A stretch of DNA of 64,000 bases, taken from NCBI GenBank assembly GCA_030523725.1, contig JAUNHV010000001.1, positions 1 through 64,000 of the forward strand, in the 5' to 3' direction. A program made the translations under genes and the position numbers. Positions 1-8,409 of the stretch are shown in pieces. Each line of letters opens with the position of its first letter. Position 1 is the stretch's first letter. The notes beneath the pieces are model-generated. The model saw only the letters and a list, made by a program, of their open reading frames with translations. It had not been told where the DNA came from and made no database searches. The stretch is from Synergistaceae bacterium. GTDB taxonomy: Bacteria > Synergistota > Synergistia > Synergistales > Synergistaceae.

Positions 1-107
1 GAGTGAGGCGGAGCCTCACTAAAAATCGTTTTTGCAAAGCAAAAACACCGCAATTTTCCATTCTCCATTCTCAATTTCAACGGGTTTGTTCTCTATGGCT
101 AAAAAAA
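1..107. repeat. Partial palindromic intergenic element (family A)
   Basis: Two perfect short inverted repeats (AGTGAGGC/GCCTCACT at 2-20 and GTTTTTGC/GCAAAAAC at 28-46) are followed by CTATGGCTAAAAAA at 93-106. That is the right-end signature shared by the other family A elements of this window. The left end lies outside the window. Bases 108-194 hold only an imperfect AATAATGGC/GCCAATTATT hairpin and no gene. Confidence 0.55.
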
Positions 108-210
108 TGAAAAAGTAAAAAAGAAAATAATGGCGTAAAGCCAATTATTTTATATATGTAGTACATTTATCATTTATTTCATTTCAAAACTTTGAAGGAG
201 GACATTAAAA

Positions 211-3200
211 ATGTACGGGATGAAACAAAGGAAGCGCCAAAGATTTTTGGCATTAGTTATGGTTGTCATGTTTGCGGTAATCAACGTGACGTTGGTTGTG
301 ACACCGGCACGGGCAGCCGAAGGGGAGCACATTTACACGTTAGTGGATATGGGAGCATACACGCCAACGCCAGGTCAATCTTTTCCATACGGTCATGTCG
401 TAAAGTATGACAAAGCGACAAAGAAATATGTGTTATACAAGGTGAAGAATGCTACCGGCAAGGCATGGGGACGTGAAGGACGCATGGATCCAAAAAAAGG
501 AATGCCAAAGTATTACAAATGGGGCGAAACCACGCTAGTAGGTGCAGACGCAGATACTGCCGACATTGTTGTAGGATACATTGACGCGAGTGTCCCGACT
601 ACAAGACAGGTGGATTATAGCGATCAGACTGCTTTTGTGGGTATAAAAACTTCAGATTCTAACGGTGTCAAAGGAGGTGCACTTTTCGTTAATTCAGCCG
701 CTAATCCAGTAGTAGAGGCAGACTTTATAGGCAACTACGCGTCATCGACTTTAAAAGCTTCTTATGGTGGGGCGGTTTATATTGATACTGGAGACGAAAT
801 TCTTGACTCTATTACGGGGGATTTTATAGATAACCACGTATCGTCAGAAAAATCCTCGTGCGCTGGTGCGATTTATATTTCAGAAGGCAAAATAGGCAGT
901 ATCACAGGAGATTTTATAGGCAACTCCTCCGCAGTGTACGCTGGTGCGATTGAAAACTATGGATATATAGGTACCTTAGTAGGAGATTTCATAGGCAACT
1001 ACGCATCGTCGTCAGGTACAATGACTGGAGAAGCTGGTGCGATTGAAAACATGAGCGGTGGAACGATAAATACCTTAAAAGGGGACTTTGTAGGTAACTA
1101 CGCATCGTCAGCAAATAACACTGCAAATGGTGGTGCGATTTATAACTCTAGTGTTAGTAGTATAAATGCGCTAACAGGGAACTTTATAGGCAACTATGTA
1201 TCGGCAAAGTCTGCAGCACATGGTGGTGCGATTTGGAATTGGGGAACTTTGAAACTCCTTGCTGAGGAAAAAGATATTCTCTTCAGTGGTAACTATGTTA
1301 GTAGCCAAAATTCCACTAATGTACTAGGTGGTGCAATCTACAACTTGGGCAGTGAAGGCGAGGGGGTATATTTGCGTGCTGCGGCAGGTAAGTCTATCAC
1401 CTTTGAGGGTAGAGACGGCGACCCAATAGTTGATAGTGTCCATAATCAAGGAACTCTTTCCATAAACGAACAAGATGGCGACACAGAATATAAAGGTACG
1501 GTCAACTTTGCAACGGTTACGGATAGTGGCACTGGCACCATGAACATACACAATGGCACAGTTAATGTGGCAGGTACTCTAACACAAAAGAATCTAGATA
1601 TAAAATCTGGTGCAACCATGGCCGCAAAGGCAGATGACGTAAATGTTAGCACATCCTTCACAAATGCCGGCACACTTGTCACATACGGTGATCTTAACCA
1701 CTTAACCCAACTAACCAACAGTGGCACTGTTCAGATTGCATCAGGCAAGACATTGAATGTTACGGCAGATATGGATTTAGGTAAGGGCAGTGATGGCGTA
1801 CTAGATTTGAATAACAGTATCTTAAATATGCAACAAGCAGCTGGTGCAACTCCTGCATACTCCACTTTATCTGTTAAGGCACTATCTAACAAGGGTGAAT
1901 TAAAAATCGATGTCGATTTAGCGGGTAATAATAACGACTGTATTTCCTATAGTAACTATATATCTATTCCAATAACCCTTTCAAGCATTCACCTCCATTC
2001 AGGGCTTACAGAAGAAACTACAACATCCTTGTATGTATTACGGGATGGAGCAGGTGCAGAGTTAGAAGTGGAAGGCAAGAATAAAGAAGGTAGCATTGCA
2101 ATACAGCGCGACGGTTTTCTTCACACATTTACAGCAGAACTGAATGGGCAGGTTCAAGTTAAAGTAGCAAAAAATGACATAAAATCGATAGAAGCTTTCT
2201 TTGATCAAGAAAGCGAAGTAGCAGGAGCAATAGACGAATATGACCTTGTAAAGGCAGAAACTATAAATAATAGTTCCGTTGATGTAGGTTCGTGGGGGGC
2301 CAGAAGCCACTACACAATAGGCTTAAACGGACAAAATTTAACAGGCGAATTCGCAATCTCGATTGGAAGTAACGCAACATTGTCTGTTTATAATACTTCC
2401 ACCACAGGCACAATTTCTGGCTTTGAGACGGCCTTTGTGCTCTATACAGGTAGCACGTTAGAGCTTGAAAATGTCAAATTTGGTGTCAACGACTATGCTG
2501 TCGATATGTCTGGTGGAAAATTAATCCTTTCAGGCACTAACGACTTTACAGCCACTGAAGAAACCTCCGAAGGTCAAGAGGGGAGAGCCAAGATTGAAGG
2601 TGATGGAGATGTAACAAACAAGGGCACCTTGAAAATTGCTACAGCAAATCTACTACCAGAAGATGGCTTGAAAAATGATGGCACAATGTACCTCACAGGC
2701 GGAAAAAATAATGCAGCTGGTGGATATTGGGGCGAAATAAGGTCATCAATTACTAATACAGATTCTGCTACTGCAGGCGAAGCCAAGACAACGGAGGGCA
2801 GGTTGGTAATTGGGGATGCCACTGCTGGAAATGAAAACAAGTCATATACCTGGTTGAAGAGTGGCGTCACCATTACGCAGAAGGAAATTGACATAACAAA
2901 TGGAGCACTCAGAAACACAGAGGGCGGACAAATAAACGCCAAAGTGATCAAAATCGGAGGCAAAATTGGTGGCGTAGACAATACTGAAAGTGAAATGTTG
3001 TCTGATGCAGGTAAAATTGCAGCAGAATACATTTATAACGATGGGTATTTGAGCCTTATTGGTGGAACCTCAGAGTCAAGAGATGTAGTTAACTATGGAA
3101 TTACTAACCTTGCTAAAAATACAGCAAGTGGTCACACAAGCCTGGGATCCGGAATAGGGGAGGTATATCTAGAGGTTAACCGCCCCATTACGCAACAGCA

Positions 3201-4914
3201 AATTAACATATTAAATGGCGCAAATGTGAAAAACAATGACGTAATGAAAGCTGGAACGCTAAAAATATTTGGTAAAGCATCAGATACAGATCCACTGTCA
3301 GCTGCTGTCCTGACATCAAATGCAAGTAACCTTAAAGCAGACACAATCATAAACGAAGGCACGTTAGAGTTCACAGGAACAGGAGGCACACTTGAATCCA
3401 AGGTGACGACACAGACCGCTGGCGCAAGAGGAACAATAGATTTGCAGGAAGCAACGAAAATTGCCAATACAATCAATAATCAAAACATTATTGTGAAGAA
3501 GGGCTATTCAGAGGTTACAGATGATAGTAATCTAATCAGTGGCACCAACAATGTAACCTTCAATGGTGATGCATATTCTGGTTTTGATTTTAGAAACGGT
3601 AAAACGTCAGATATCAAGTTCAATACCATCAATCTTGAAAAAGACGGCTATGTGAAGCTTGATGTTGACCTTGCAAATAAAAAAATGGATACTATAAATG
3701 CAGAGACAGTTACTGGAAGTGGAAAACTTCATATTACAGCTTTTAAGCTTTTGTCAGATGCCACAGTTGAGAAAGGTATACCTACCGAAGTTATATTTAC
3801 GGAGACAGATGGGTTGGATTTTGTAAGTGATGTTGCAGACGTTGAGTCAGATACGTTTAGATATCATATTATCTGCACTAAGCTTGCCGTTATCTTTGAA
3901 AAACAAAATAAATCTCAACTTGTTAACGTTTTAAAAGTAAAAAATGGTATAACTCTTGGTGATGTAGCAGCAGATGGGCTAACTTCTAATGGTGTTAAAC
4001 AATGTGTCTTTACCTTTTACAAGACTCCTGAAGTTAGTGAGACTGTAAAGGGATTGGCTTCCAGTGGTGTGGCAGCCGTGTCAGCATTAAGAGGCAATGA
4101 CCTCCAAAAACGTCTTGGTGACCTTCGTGGTGGAGCAGAAAGCAATACCGGTTGGGCACGTTTTGAGAGAAATAACGATGACATCAATGCTCAAAAGTCA
4201 GCAAACGTTTCTGGTAACCTATACCAGATTGGTTATGACTTTGCCTTGAAGAATGATGCAGCATCACGTGGTTACTTTGGTGTTTCTCTTGAGCGTTTTG
4301 ATGGAAGCCAGTCATTAAAAATAGGTGGAGGTGACCTTAAATCAACATCCCTTGGTGTTTACTACACAAAGATATACAATAGCGGTCACTATTTTGACTT
4401 AATCTTCCGTTATGGCAGATCCGAAAGTGATACCACGACCAATAGCGATGGTCTTGTTACAAAGTTGGATTACGCCTTGAATGGAGTTTCCTTCTCAGGA
4501 GAATATGGATACAGATGGAATCTTGGCAAGGGCGGAGTTTACCTTGAGCCACAGGTAGAGCTTTACTATGGCTATATTGCCGGTGCGAAGAAGACAAGTA
4601 GCAGAGGATTGCTGTTCAATATGGATAACACCAATCGTTTTATCACGAGATGGGGCGTTGCACTTGGTCAGAGGGTGAGGAACTTCAACTACTATTTAAG
4701 AGCGAGCTACCTTCACGACTTTGCAGGCACAGTGAAAATTGCGTATGGTGACGCACCATACGAACAGGATGGAGCCAAGAACTGGTGGGAAGTTTCCCTA
4801 GGCGGTGGCTGGAACATATCAGACACAAGCTACTTCTATGCAGAATTCACCAAACACTTCAAGGATGTAAGTAATAGTTTGAACTTCAATTTAGGTTTCA
4901 GATTCACACTGTAA
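211..4914 (+). CDS. Type V autotransporter with Pmp-like FxxN/GGAI repeats
   Basis: A 1,567-residue surface protein. The start at 211 is set by AAGGAGG at 195-201. Residues 1-35 form a signal peptide (basic start, hydrophobic core, TPARA cut site). Residues about 155-380 carry seven FxxN motifs (mostly DFIGN, often followed by YASS) alternating with eight GGAI-like motifs (GGAIYN, AGAIEN). These are the two hallmark motifs of chlamydial polymorphic membrane proteins. A long Asn/Gly/Thr-rich passenger follows, of the kind that usually folds as a beta-helix. Residues about 1290-1567 form a 12-strand-type autotransporter barrel (GWARFE near its start, alternating aromatic strands, final GFRFTL). 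The family secretes its passenger across the outer membrane, usually for adhesion. The ligand is unknown. The gene stands alone, and a family A element follows 3 bp after the stop. Confidence 0.93.
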   Translation: MYGMKQRKRQRFLALVMVVMFAVINVTLVVTPARAAEGEHIYTLVDMGAYTPTPGQSFPYGHVVKYDKATKKYVLYKVKNATGKAWGREGRMDPKKGMPKYYKWGETTLVGADADTADIVVGYIDASVPTTRQVDYSDQTAFVGIKTSDSNGVKGGALFVNSAANPVVEADFIGNYASSTLKASYGGAVYIDTGDEILDSITGDFIDNHVSSEKSSCAGAIYISEGKIGSITGDFIGNSSAVYAGAIENYGYIGTLVGDFIGNYASSSGTMTGEAGAIENMSGGTINTLKGDFVGNYASSANNTANGGAIYNSSVSSINALTGNFIGNYVSAKSAAHGGAIWNWGTLKLLAEEKDILFSGNYVSSQNSTNVLGGAIYNLGSEGEGVYLRAAAGKSITFEGRDGDPIVDSVHNQGTLSINEQDGDTEYKGTVNFATVTDSGTGTMNIHNGTVNVAGTLTQKNLDIKSGATMAAKADDVNVSTSFTNAGTLVTYGDLNHLTQLTNSGTVQIASGKTLNVTADMDLGKGSDGVLDLNNSILNMQQAAGATPAYSTLSVKALSNKGELKIDVDLAGNNNDCISYSNYISIPITLSSIHLHSGLTEETTTSLYVLRDGAGAELEVEGKNKEGSIAIQRDGFLHTFTAELNGQVQVKVAKNDIKSIEAFFDQESEVAGAIDEYDLVKAETINNSSVDVGSWGARSHYTIGLNGQNLTGEFAISIGSNATLSVYNTSTTGTISGFETAFVLYTGSTLELENVKFGVNDYAVDMSGGKLILSGTNDFTATEETSEGQEGRAKIEGDGDVTNKGTLKIATANLLPEDGLKNDGTMYLTGGKNNAAGGYWGEIRSSITNTDSATAGEAKTTEGRLVIGDATAGNENKSYTWLKSGVTITQKEIDITNGALRNTEGGQINAKVIKIGGKIGGVDNTESEMLSDAGKIAAEYIYNDGYLSLIGGTSESRDVVNYGITNLAKNTASGHTSLGSGIGEVYLEVNRPITQQQINILNGANVKNNDVMKAGTLKIFGKASDTDPLSAAVLTSNASNLKADTIINEGTLEFTGTGGTLESKVTTQTAGARGTIDLQEATKIANTINNQNIIVKKGYSEVTDDSNLISGTNNVTFNGDAYSGFDFRNGKTSDIKFNTINLEKDGYVKLDVDLANKKMDTINAETVTGSGKLHITAFKLLSDATVEKGIPTEVIFTETDGLDFVSDVADVESDTFRYHIICTKLAVIFEKQNKSQLVNVLKVKNGITLGDVAADGLTSNGVKQCVFTFYKTPEVSETVKGLASSGVAAVSALRGNDLQKRLGDLRGGAESNTGWARFERNNDDINAQKSANVSGNLYQIGYDFALKNDAASRGYFGVSLERFDGSQSLKIGGGDLKSTSLGVYYTKIYNSGHYFDLIFRYGRSESDTTTNSDGLVTKLDYALNGVSFSGEYGYRWNLGKGGVYLEPQVELYYGYIAGAKKTSSRGLLFNMDNTNRFITRWGVALGQRVRNFNYYLRASYLHDFAGTVKIAYGDAPYEQDGAKNWWEVSLGGGWNISDTSYFYAEFTKHFKDVSNSLNFNLGFRFTL

Positions 4915-4917
4915 TGG

Positions 4918-5130
4918 TTTTTTAGCCATAAAGAACATAAAGGGGATGGCGAGCTGAGCTCGCCATCCCTAACATAAAGGCTGGCTTCGCCAGCAAAAAG
5001 AAGATCTCGTTGAGTTTCGAGATTGGTTGTGTTGAGCAATAGAGCAAAATGCTTGAGGTGGCAACTGGAGCAAAAAAGCTCTAGCGAAGCTAGAGCCTCT
5101 GTGCCCTTTATGTACTTTATGGCTAAAAAA
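4918..5130. repeat. Complete 213-bp family A element with terminal inverted repeats
   Basis: The left end (4918-4944) and right end (5104-5130) are inverted repeats matching at 26 of 27 positions (TTTTTTAGCCATAAAG then a second CATAAAGGG block). Nested inside are a 13-bp palindrome with a one-base centre (4943-4969), GCTGGC/GCCAGC (4980-4994), ATCTCG/CGAGAT (5004-5023) and GCTCTAGC/GCTAGAGC (5078-5096). No coding potential is visible. This is the most complete copy and defines the family. It resembles a MITE or a BIME-like mosaic, and no target duplication was recognised. Confidence 0.75.
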
Positions 5131-5145
5131 TAAAAACAAATAAAT

Positions 5146-6054
5146 ATGAAATTTCGAGAATTTTATTTTGCAAATTATAGGTTGCTTCTTGATGAAGCAA
5201 TTTGTAACGAACCTCATACTGGGCATTTGGCGGACTTTGAAAAGCCTATGTCCTACACGGATACCTTTACAATTCAGCTTGGCGATGAAGCAGAGTTCAA
5301 GGCACGGTATGAAGAGGCCATAACGTCACCTAAGGTATTTGAGGATACGCAGCGCTATGCTGTTCATAAGCTAAAAGACGGTTGGGCTGTTGTTGCCCCA
5401 GCAAGGGAACAAATTTCCTGCATGTTGCTAGAAAGCTCTAGGGATTGTGCTCAAATGTCGATATATATGCCTAAAGAGAGAAATTTTATTTCGTCGGATT
5501 CAAAAATTGACAAAGCAAAAAAAATCCTTGTGACAGCGTATGTGCCACATTTTATTATAAGCTCTATGGCCTTGAGGGGTACTCTTGCATTGCACGCATC
5601 TTTGGTGGAGCGTGACGGCTTTGGTGTGCTCTTCCTAGGTCCATCTGGTATGGGCAAATCAACTCAAGCAAAGCTGTGGGAAAGGTATTTGGGCGCTGAC
5701 TTCATTATAGGTGACAGAGCTGTGTGTCGTCAATTTGGTAGTGTCTGGTATGGTTATGGCATGCCTTGGGACGGAACAGACGACATACAGAGACAAAAAT
5801 TCGTTCCTGTAAGAGCACTGGTAGCATTAGAGCAGGCGAAAGAAAACAGGCTTTGCAGACTGAGTGCAGTGGAAGCGATGCAGGTTCTCCTTCGTCAGGC
5901 TAGGTTACCTGTGTGGAATGAAGAGGCTATGCAAAAAAACACCGAGCAAATGTGGTCTATGGCACAGGATCTTCCATTTTATCATCTGCAAAATATGGCA
6001 GATGAAGAATGTGTGAATTTGGTATATAATACACTTTACGAAGTTAAAAAATAG
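5146..6054 (+). CDS. HPr-kinase-like P-loop kinase of a RiPP locus
   Basis: A 302-residue protein with a Walker A loop GPSGMGKS at residues 165-172, following ALHASLVER. This layout is typical of HPr-kinase/PEPCK-fold proteins found in peptide-modification clusters (ScmC, PadeK types). A later YGMPWDGTDD segment matches the region where these proteins hold catalytic acidic residues. PadeK in the paeninodin lasso-peptide system phosphorylates the C-terminal Ser of its precursor. Here the small peptide encoded next door ends in three serines, so a similar tailoring role is inferred. The start has no clear Shine-Dalgarno and lies 15 bp after a family A element. The N-terminal 130 residues are poorly recognisable. 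Confidence 0.75.
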   Translation: MKFREFYFANYRLLLDEAICNEPHTGHLADFEKPMSYTDTFTIQLGDEAEFKARYEEAITSPKVFEDTQRYAVHKLKDGWAVVAPAREQISCMLLESSRDCAQMSIYMPKERNFISSDSKIDKAKKILVTAYVPHFIISSMALRGTLALHASLVERDGFGVLFLGPSGMGKSTQAKLWERYLGADFIIGDRAVCRQFGSVWYGYGMPWDGTDDIQRQKFVPVRALVALEQAKENRLCRLSAVEAMQVLLRQARLPVWNEEAMQKNTEQMWSMAQDLPFYHLQNMADEECVNLVYNTLYEVKK

Positions 6055-6055
6055 C

Positions 6056-6131
6056 TATGCTATAGATGGCCGCTAATGCGGCTAACATAGAGGCTTTTTA
6101 GCCATAAGCGCGTGCTTCGCACGCTAACATA
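6056..6131. repeat. Family A element, two short units
   Basis: Contains GCCGC/GCGGC around 6069-6082, then TTTTTAGCCATAAG leading into GCGTGC TTC GCACGC and CTAACATAAAA. The same border words occur in the copy at 4918. It sits between the kinase and the small peptide gene. Confidence 0.6.
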
Positions 6132-6164
6132 AAAAACAAGTTAAATTTTTAGGAGGTAAAGGTT

Positions 6165-6293
6165 ATGGAAGAAAAAATGCGTTATGAAAAACCGACTGTA
6201 ACCAAGGTAGTAGTCGATTTTAATGAAGCAATTGTCGCAAGCGTTTGCATAATGGTTATGCCACCTGCCTGTCTGACAACAAGCAGTTCCTAG
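6165..6293 (+). CDS. 42-residue RiPP precursor-like peptide
   Basis: This short gene has a perfect ribosome site (AGGAGG at 6151-6156, 8 bases before ATG) and stops 12 bases before the radical SAM gene. The peptide begins MEEKMRYEKPTVTKVVV and ends CIMVMPPACLTTSSS. The YEKPTV segment resembles the YxxPxL-type leader motif bound by PqqD-like recognition domains, such as those of lasso peptides. The putative core has two cysteines (28 and 36), possible sites for a radical SAM thioether, and a C-terminal Ser run, a possible kinase target. No membrane segment or known toxin domain is seen. Precursor identity is inferred from position, ribosome site and leader motif. The core and the final product are unknown. 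Confidence 0.75.
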   Translation: MEEKMRYEKPTVTKVVVDFNEAIVASVCIMVMPPACLTTSSS

Positions 6294-6305
6294 TGACGAG
6301 CAGGG

Positions 6306-7397
6306 ATGCAGACAATATCACAAGAGGAGTTTCTCTATGCACTTTTAGAGAGTAGCTCTAAAAGTGAAATTCCAGCAACAGGGCTGTTTGAGCTCACACC
6401 GCTGTGCAACCTTGATTGCAAAATGTGTTATGTGCATCTAAATGACCCATCAGTTAAGGAACAGTTGCTGGATGGGAAACAGTGGATTTCAATTATAAAG
6501 GAAGCGATTTCTGGTGGAATGGTTTCTGCAACCTTGACAGGTGGAGAAGCCTTGACACATCCAGATTTTTGGGCGATTTATGATTGTCTTGTGCAGGCAG
6601 GAGTGCTAGTTCATGTAAAATCCAATGGCGTTCTGCTGAACGAAGAAAACGTGGAGAGGTTAAAACAATATCCACCAGAGCGTATAGACGTTTCCCTGTA
6701 TGGATGTGACAGGGAGTCTTACATAGCTGTAACTGGTAGGGATGTCTTTGACATTGTTGATGCCAATATAAAAAGTGTAATTGCAGCAGGCCTTCCTCTT
6801 TACATTGCAATCACGCCCAGCAAACCACTTATGCCTTGGCTTGAGCGGACATTAGAATATTTAAAAGACCTCGATGTTTCTGGGGGAGTGAATTTATTGT
6901 TGAACGAGCCAAGGGAAGAAACGGGACGGGTAAAGTCAGATTTCGATTTGACAATAGATGAATATCTGTATGTCCACCAGCGAAAAAAAGAATTATTCCC
7001 TAAAGAAGCGAAACTTACAGAAGGACAAAAACTTTTCCGTGAAGATATGGCAAAAAGACCACATGTCTCAGAACGAGGGCTATATTGTGGCGCGGCACGT
7101 ACTGCCTTTGCTGTATGCTGGGATGGAACGATGCTACCTTGCCCTGGTTTTCCTAAAGAAATTGCCAGTGCCAATGTGCTGCAAGGGGGCTTTGTTGCTT
7201 CTTGGCAGAAAATAAATAGGGCTGTCAAAAACTATTCTGTGCCAGAGAAGTGCCATTCCTGTAGCTATAACACAAGGTGTCATTATTGCCCAGCTCAGCA
7301 TGGAAAATGTGCCTTGAGACACGAATGTGACGAAAGAGTTTGTGAATTTGGGCAGAAGTATTGCGATTGGCTACAAGAGTCAAAAAAATTACGGTAA
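6306..7397 (+). CDS. Radical SAM/SPASM peptide maturase
   Basis: A 363-residue enzyme. Cys34-x3-Cys38-x2-Cys41 (CNLDCKMC) binds the SAM-cleaving 4Fe-4S cluster, and the following TGGEALTHPDF is the usual GGE motif. The C-terminal SPASM region is rich in cysteines (261, 271, 279, 316, 319, 325, 328, 335, 341, 346, 353), enough for two auxiliary clusters. Enzymes of this family crosslink or otherwise modify ribosomal peptides such as sactipeptides and PQQ-like cofactors. It lies 13 bp after the precursor-like peptide and before a separate PqqD-like gene, so that peptide is the likely substrate. The bond formed cannot be told from sequence. The start is ATG at 6306 with only a weak GCAGGG ahead. 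Confidence 0.9.
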   Translation: MQTISQEEFLYALLESSSKSEIPATGLFELTPLCNLDCKMCYVHLNDPSVKEQLLDGKQWISIIKEAISGGMVSATLTGGEALTHPDFWAIYDCLVQAGVLVHVKSNGVLLNEENVERLKQYPPERIDVSLYGCDRESYIAVTGRDVFDIVDANIKSVIAAGLPLYIAITPSKPLMPWLERTLEYLKDLDVSGGVNLLLNEPREETGRVKSDFDLTIDEYLYVHQRKKELFPKEAKLTEGQKLFREDMAKRPHVSERGLYCGAARTAFAVCWDGTMLPCPGFPKEIASANVLQGGFVASWQKINRAVKNYSVPEKCHSCSYNTRCHYCPAQHGKCALRHECDERVCEFGQKYCDWLQESKKLR

Positions 7398-7401
7398 ATT
7401 T

Positions 7402-7441
7402 AATGGCGAGCAGAAGTCGGATTGTCATTCTGCTCGCCATT
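7402..7441 (+). promoter_or_regulatory. Perfect 14-bp stem hairpin between the maturase and PqqD genes
   Basis: AATGGCGAGCAGAA (7402-7415) pairs perfectly with its complement at 7428-7441 around a 12-base loop. No T-run follows, so it is not a classical terminator. It may stabilise or partly attenuate the message between the two genes. Its GGCGAGC arm resembles the large palindrome at 4943-4969. Confidence 0.6.
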
Positions 7442-7470
7442 TATTGATAGGAAAGAGGTAAAAAAATACA

Positions 7471-7734
7471 ATGAAGAGAAAAGAAGGATTTGTTTTGCGT
7501 AAAATGCCAGGGATGAATCTCGTGATGCCAATCGGTGAAAACATCAAGGCCTATAAGGGCTCATTGATACTGAATGACACTGGGGTTTTCATTTATGAGA
7601 AATTATGCGAAGGCAAATCATCGGAAGAAATTGCAATCTCCTTAACAGAAAAATATGACGTAACACAGGAGGAAGCCATGAAAGACGTGGAAGCCACCTG
7701 TGCAGATTTGCTAGAAGCAGGTGTTGTTGAGTAA
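7471..7734 (+). CDS. PqqD-like RiPP recognition protein
   Basis: An 87-residue stand-alone PqqD/RRE protein. Visible family features are GFVLRKMPGMNLVMP in the N-terminal beta region, LNDTGVFIYEKLCEGKSSEEI in the middle, and YDVTQEEAMKDVEATCADLLEAGVV as the final helix pair. PqqD-like proteins bind the leader of a precursor peptide and present it to the radical SAM enzyme. The gene follows the maturase after a strong hairpin and is preceded by GGAAAGAGG. The partner inferred is the 42-residue peptide at 6165. Confidence 0.88.
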   Translation: MKRKEGFVLRKMPGMNLVMPIGENIKAYKGSLILNDTGVFIYEKLCEGKSSEEIAISLTEKYDVTQEEAMKDVEATCADLLEAGVVE

Positions 7735-7753
7735 CACAATTCTTGGTTTTTTA

Positions 7754-7858
7754 TTTTTTGCCATAAAGCGCCACTTCGCGGCTGACATAAGAGTTTTTTA
7801 GCCATAAAGCGCCAACGCCTTCGGCATTGGCTAACATAAAGGCTCTAGCGCTTAGGGC
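7754..7858. repeat. Family A element, two tandem units
   Basis: Two copies of the border word TTTTT(A)GCCATAAAGCG (about 7754-7770 and 7795-7812) are each followed by a small palindrome. The second reads GCCAACGCC TTC GGCATTGGC (7811-7831) and then CTAACATAAAGG. It lies between the PqqD-like gene and the S26 peptidase gene. Confidence 0.65.
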
Positions 7859-7888
7859 AAGAATTTGTATAAAATGAGAAAAAAGTAG

Positions 7889-8377
7889 ATGAAAGAGCGT
7901 TTTTTAAGTATAGAGGAATGGGCAGAGCTCGTTCAACTAGGTGCTGATGATGCTGGCACAGTTCCGATGTGGGTGAGGGTTATCAGTGGCAGTATGTTAC
8001 CCTTCATAAGGGCAAATAAGGACGATATTTTGCTTGTGCCTGTAAAACCTGATGAATTAAAGATTGGCGACATTGTTCTTTTTCCCATAAAGCATATGCG
8101 TGGTGATTATTGCCTACATCGTGTGTATAAAATGAAGGACAATTTGGTGCAGACCTTTGGTGATAACTGTAGGACTCCAGATGTCTGGATGCCAAAGGAA
8201 AAAATTATCGGTAAAGCTATCCTCATTAAACATGGTAGGATAACTATTGACTGCGAAAAGATACGATGGAAAATAGTGTTTAAGGTCTGGACATCTCTTT
8301 GGAGGGTTAGAGGGCTCTTGCGCCTGCCATTGCGAGTTGCTGCAAAAATTAAGAGAGGCTTGTTTGGCAAAAATTAA
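7889..8377 (+). CDS. S26-family (signal peptidase-like) peptidase of the RiPP locus
   Basis: A 162-residue protein with the S26 catalytic motif SGSMLP at residues 33-38 (nucleophile Ser35), then GDIVLF and CLHRV, where His77 is the likely general base as in SipW/ER-type signal peptidases rather than the Ser-Lys type. Unlike ordinary signal peptidase I it has no N-terminal membrane anchor. The only basic or hydrophobic tract is near the C-terminus (WTSLWRVRGLLRLPLRV), which may bind membrane. Such short S26 proteins recur with HPr-like kinases and PqqD genes and are assumed to remove the leader. That function is inferred here. The start ATG at 7889 has a weak ribosome site. Confidence 0.8.
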   Translation: MKERFLSIEEWAELVQLGADDAGTVPMWVRVISGSMLPFIRANKDDILLVPVKPDELKIGDIVLFPIKHMRGDYCLHRVYKMKDNLVQTFGDNCRTPDVWMPKEKIIGKAILIKHGRITIDCEKIRWKIVFKVWTSLWRVRGLLRLPLRVAAKIKRGLFGKN

Positions 8378-8409
8378 AAAATTTGACTTCAGTATTAGTG
8401 GAGAAAATT

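Noticed and set aside
820-1330. Regular DNA repeats that could suggest a CRISPR array
   Set aside because: They stay in frame and encode the GDFIGN/GGAI protein repeats; the units are unequal and have no spacer-like unique segments.
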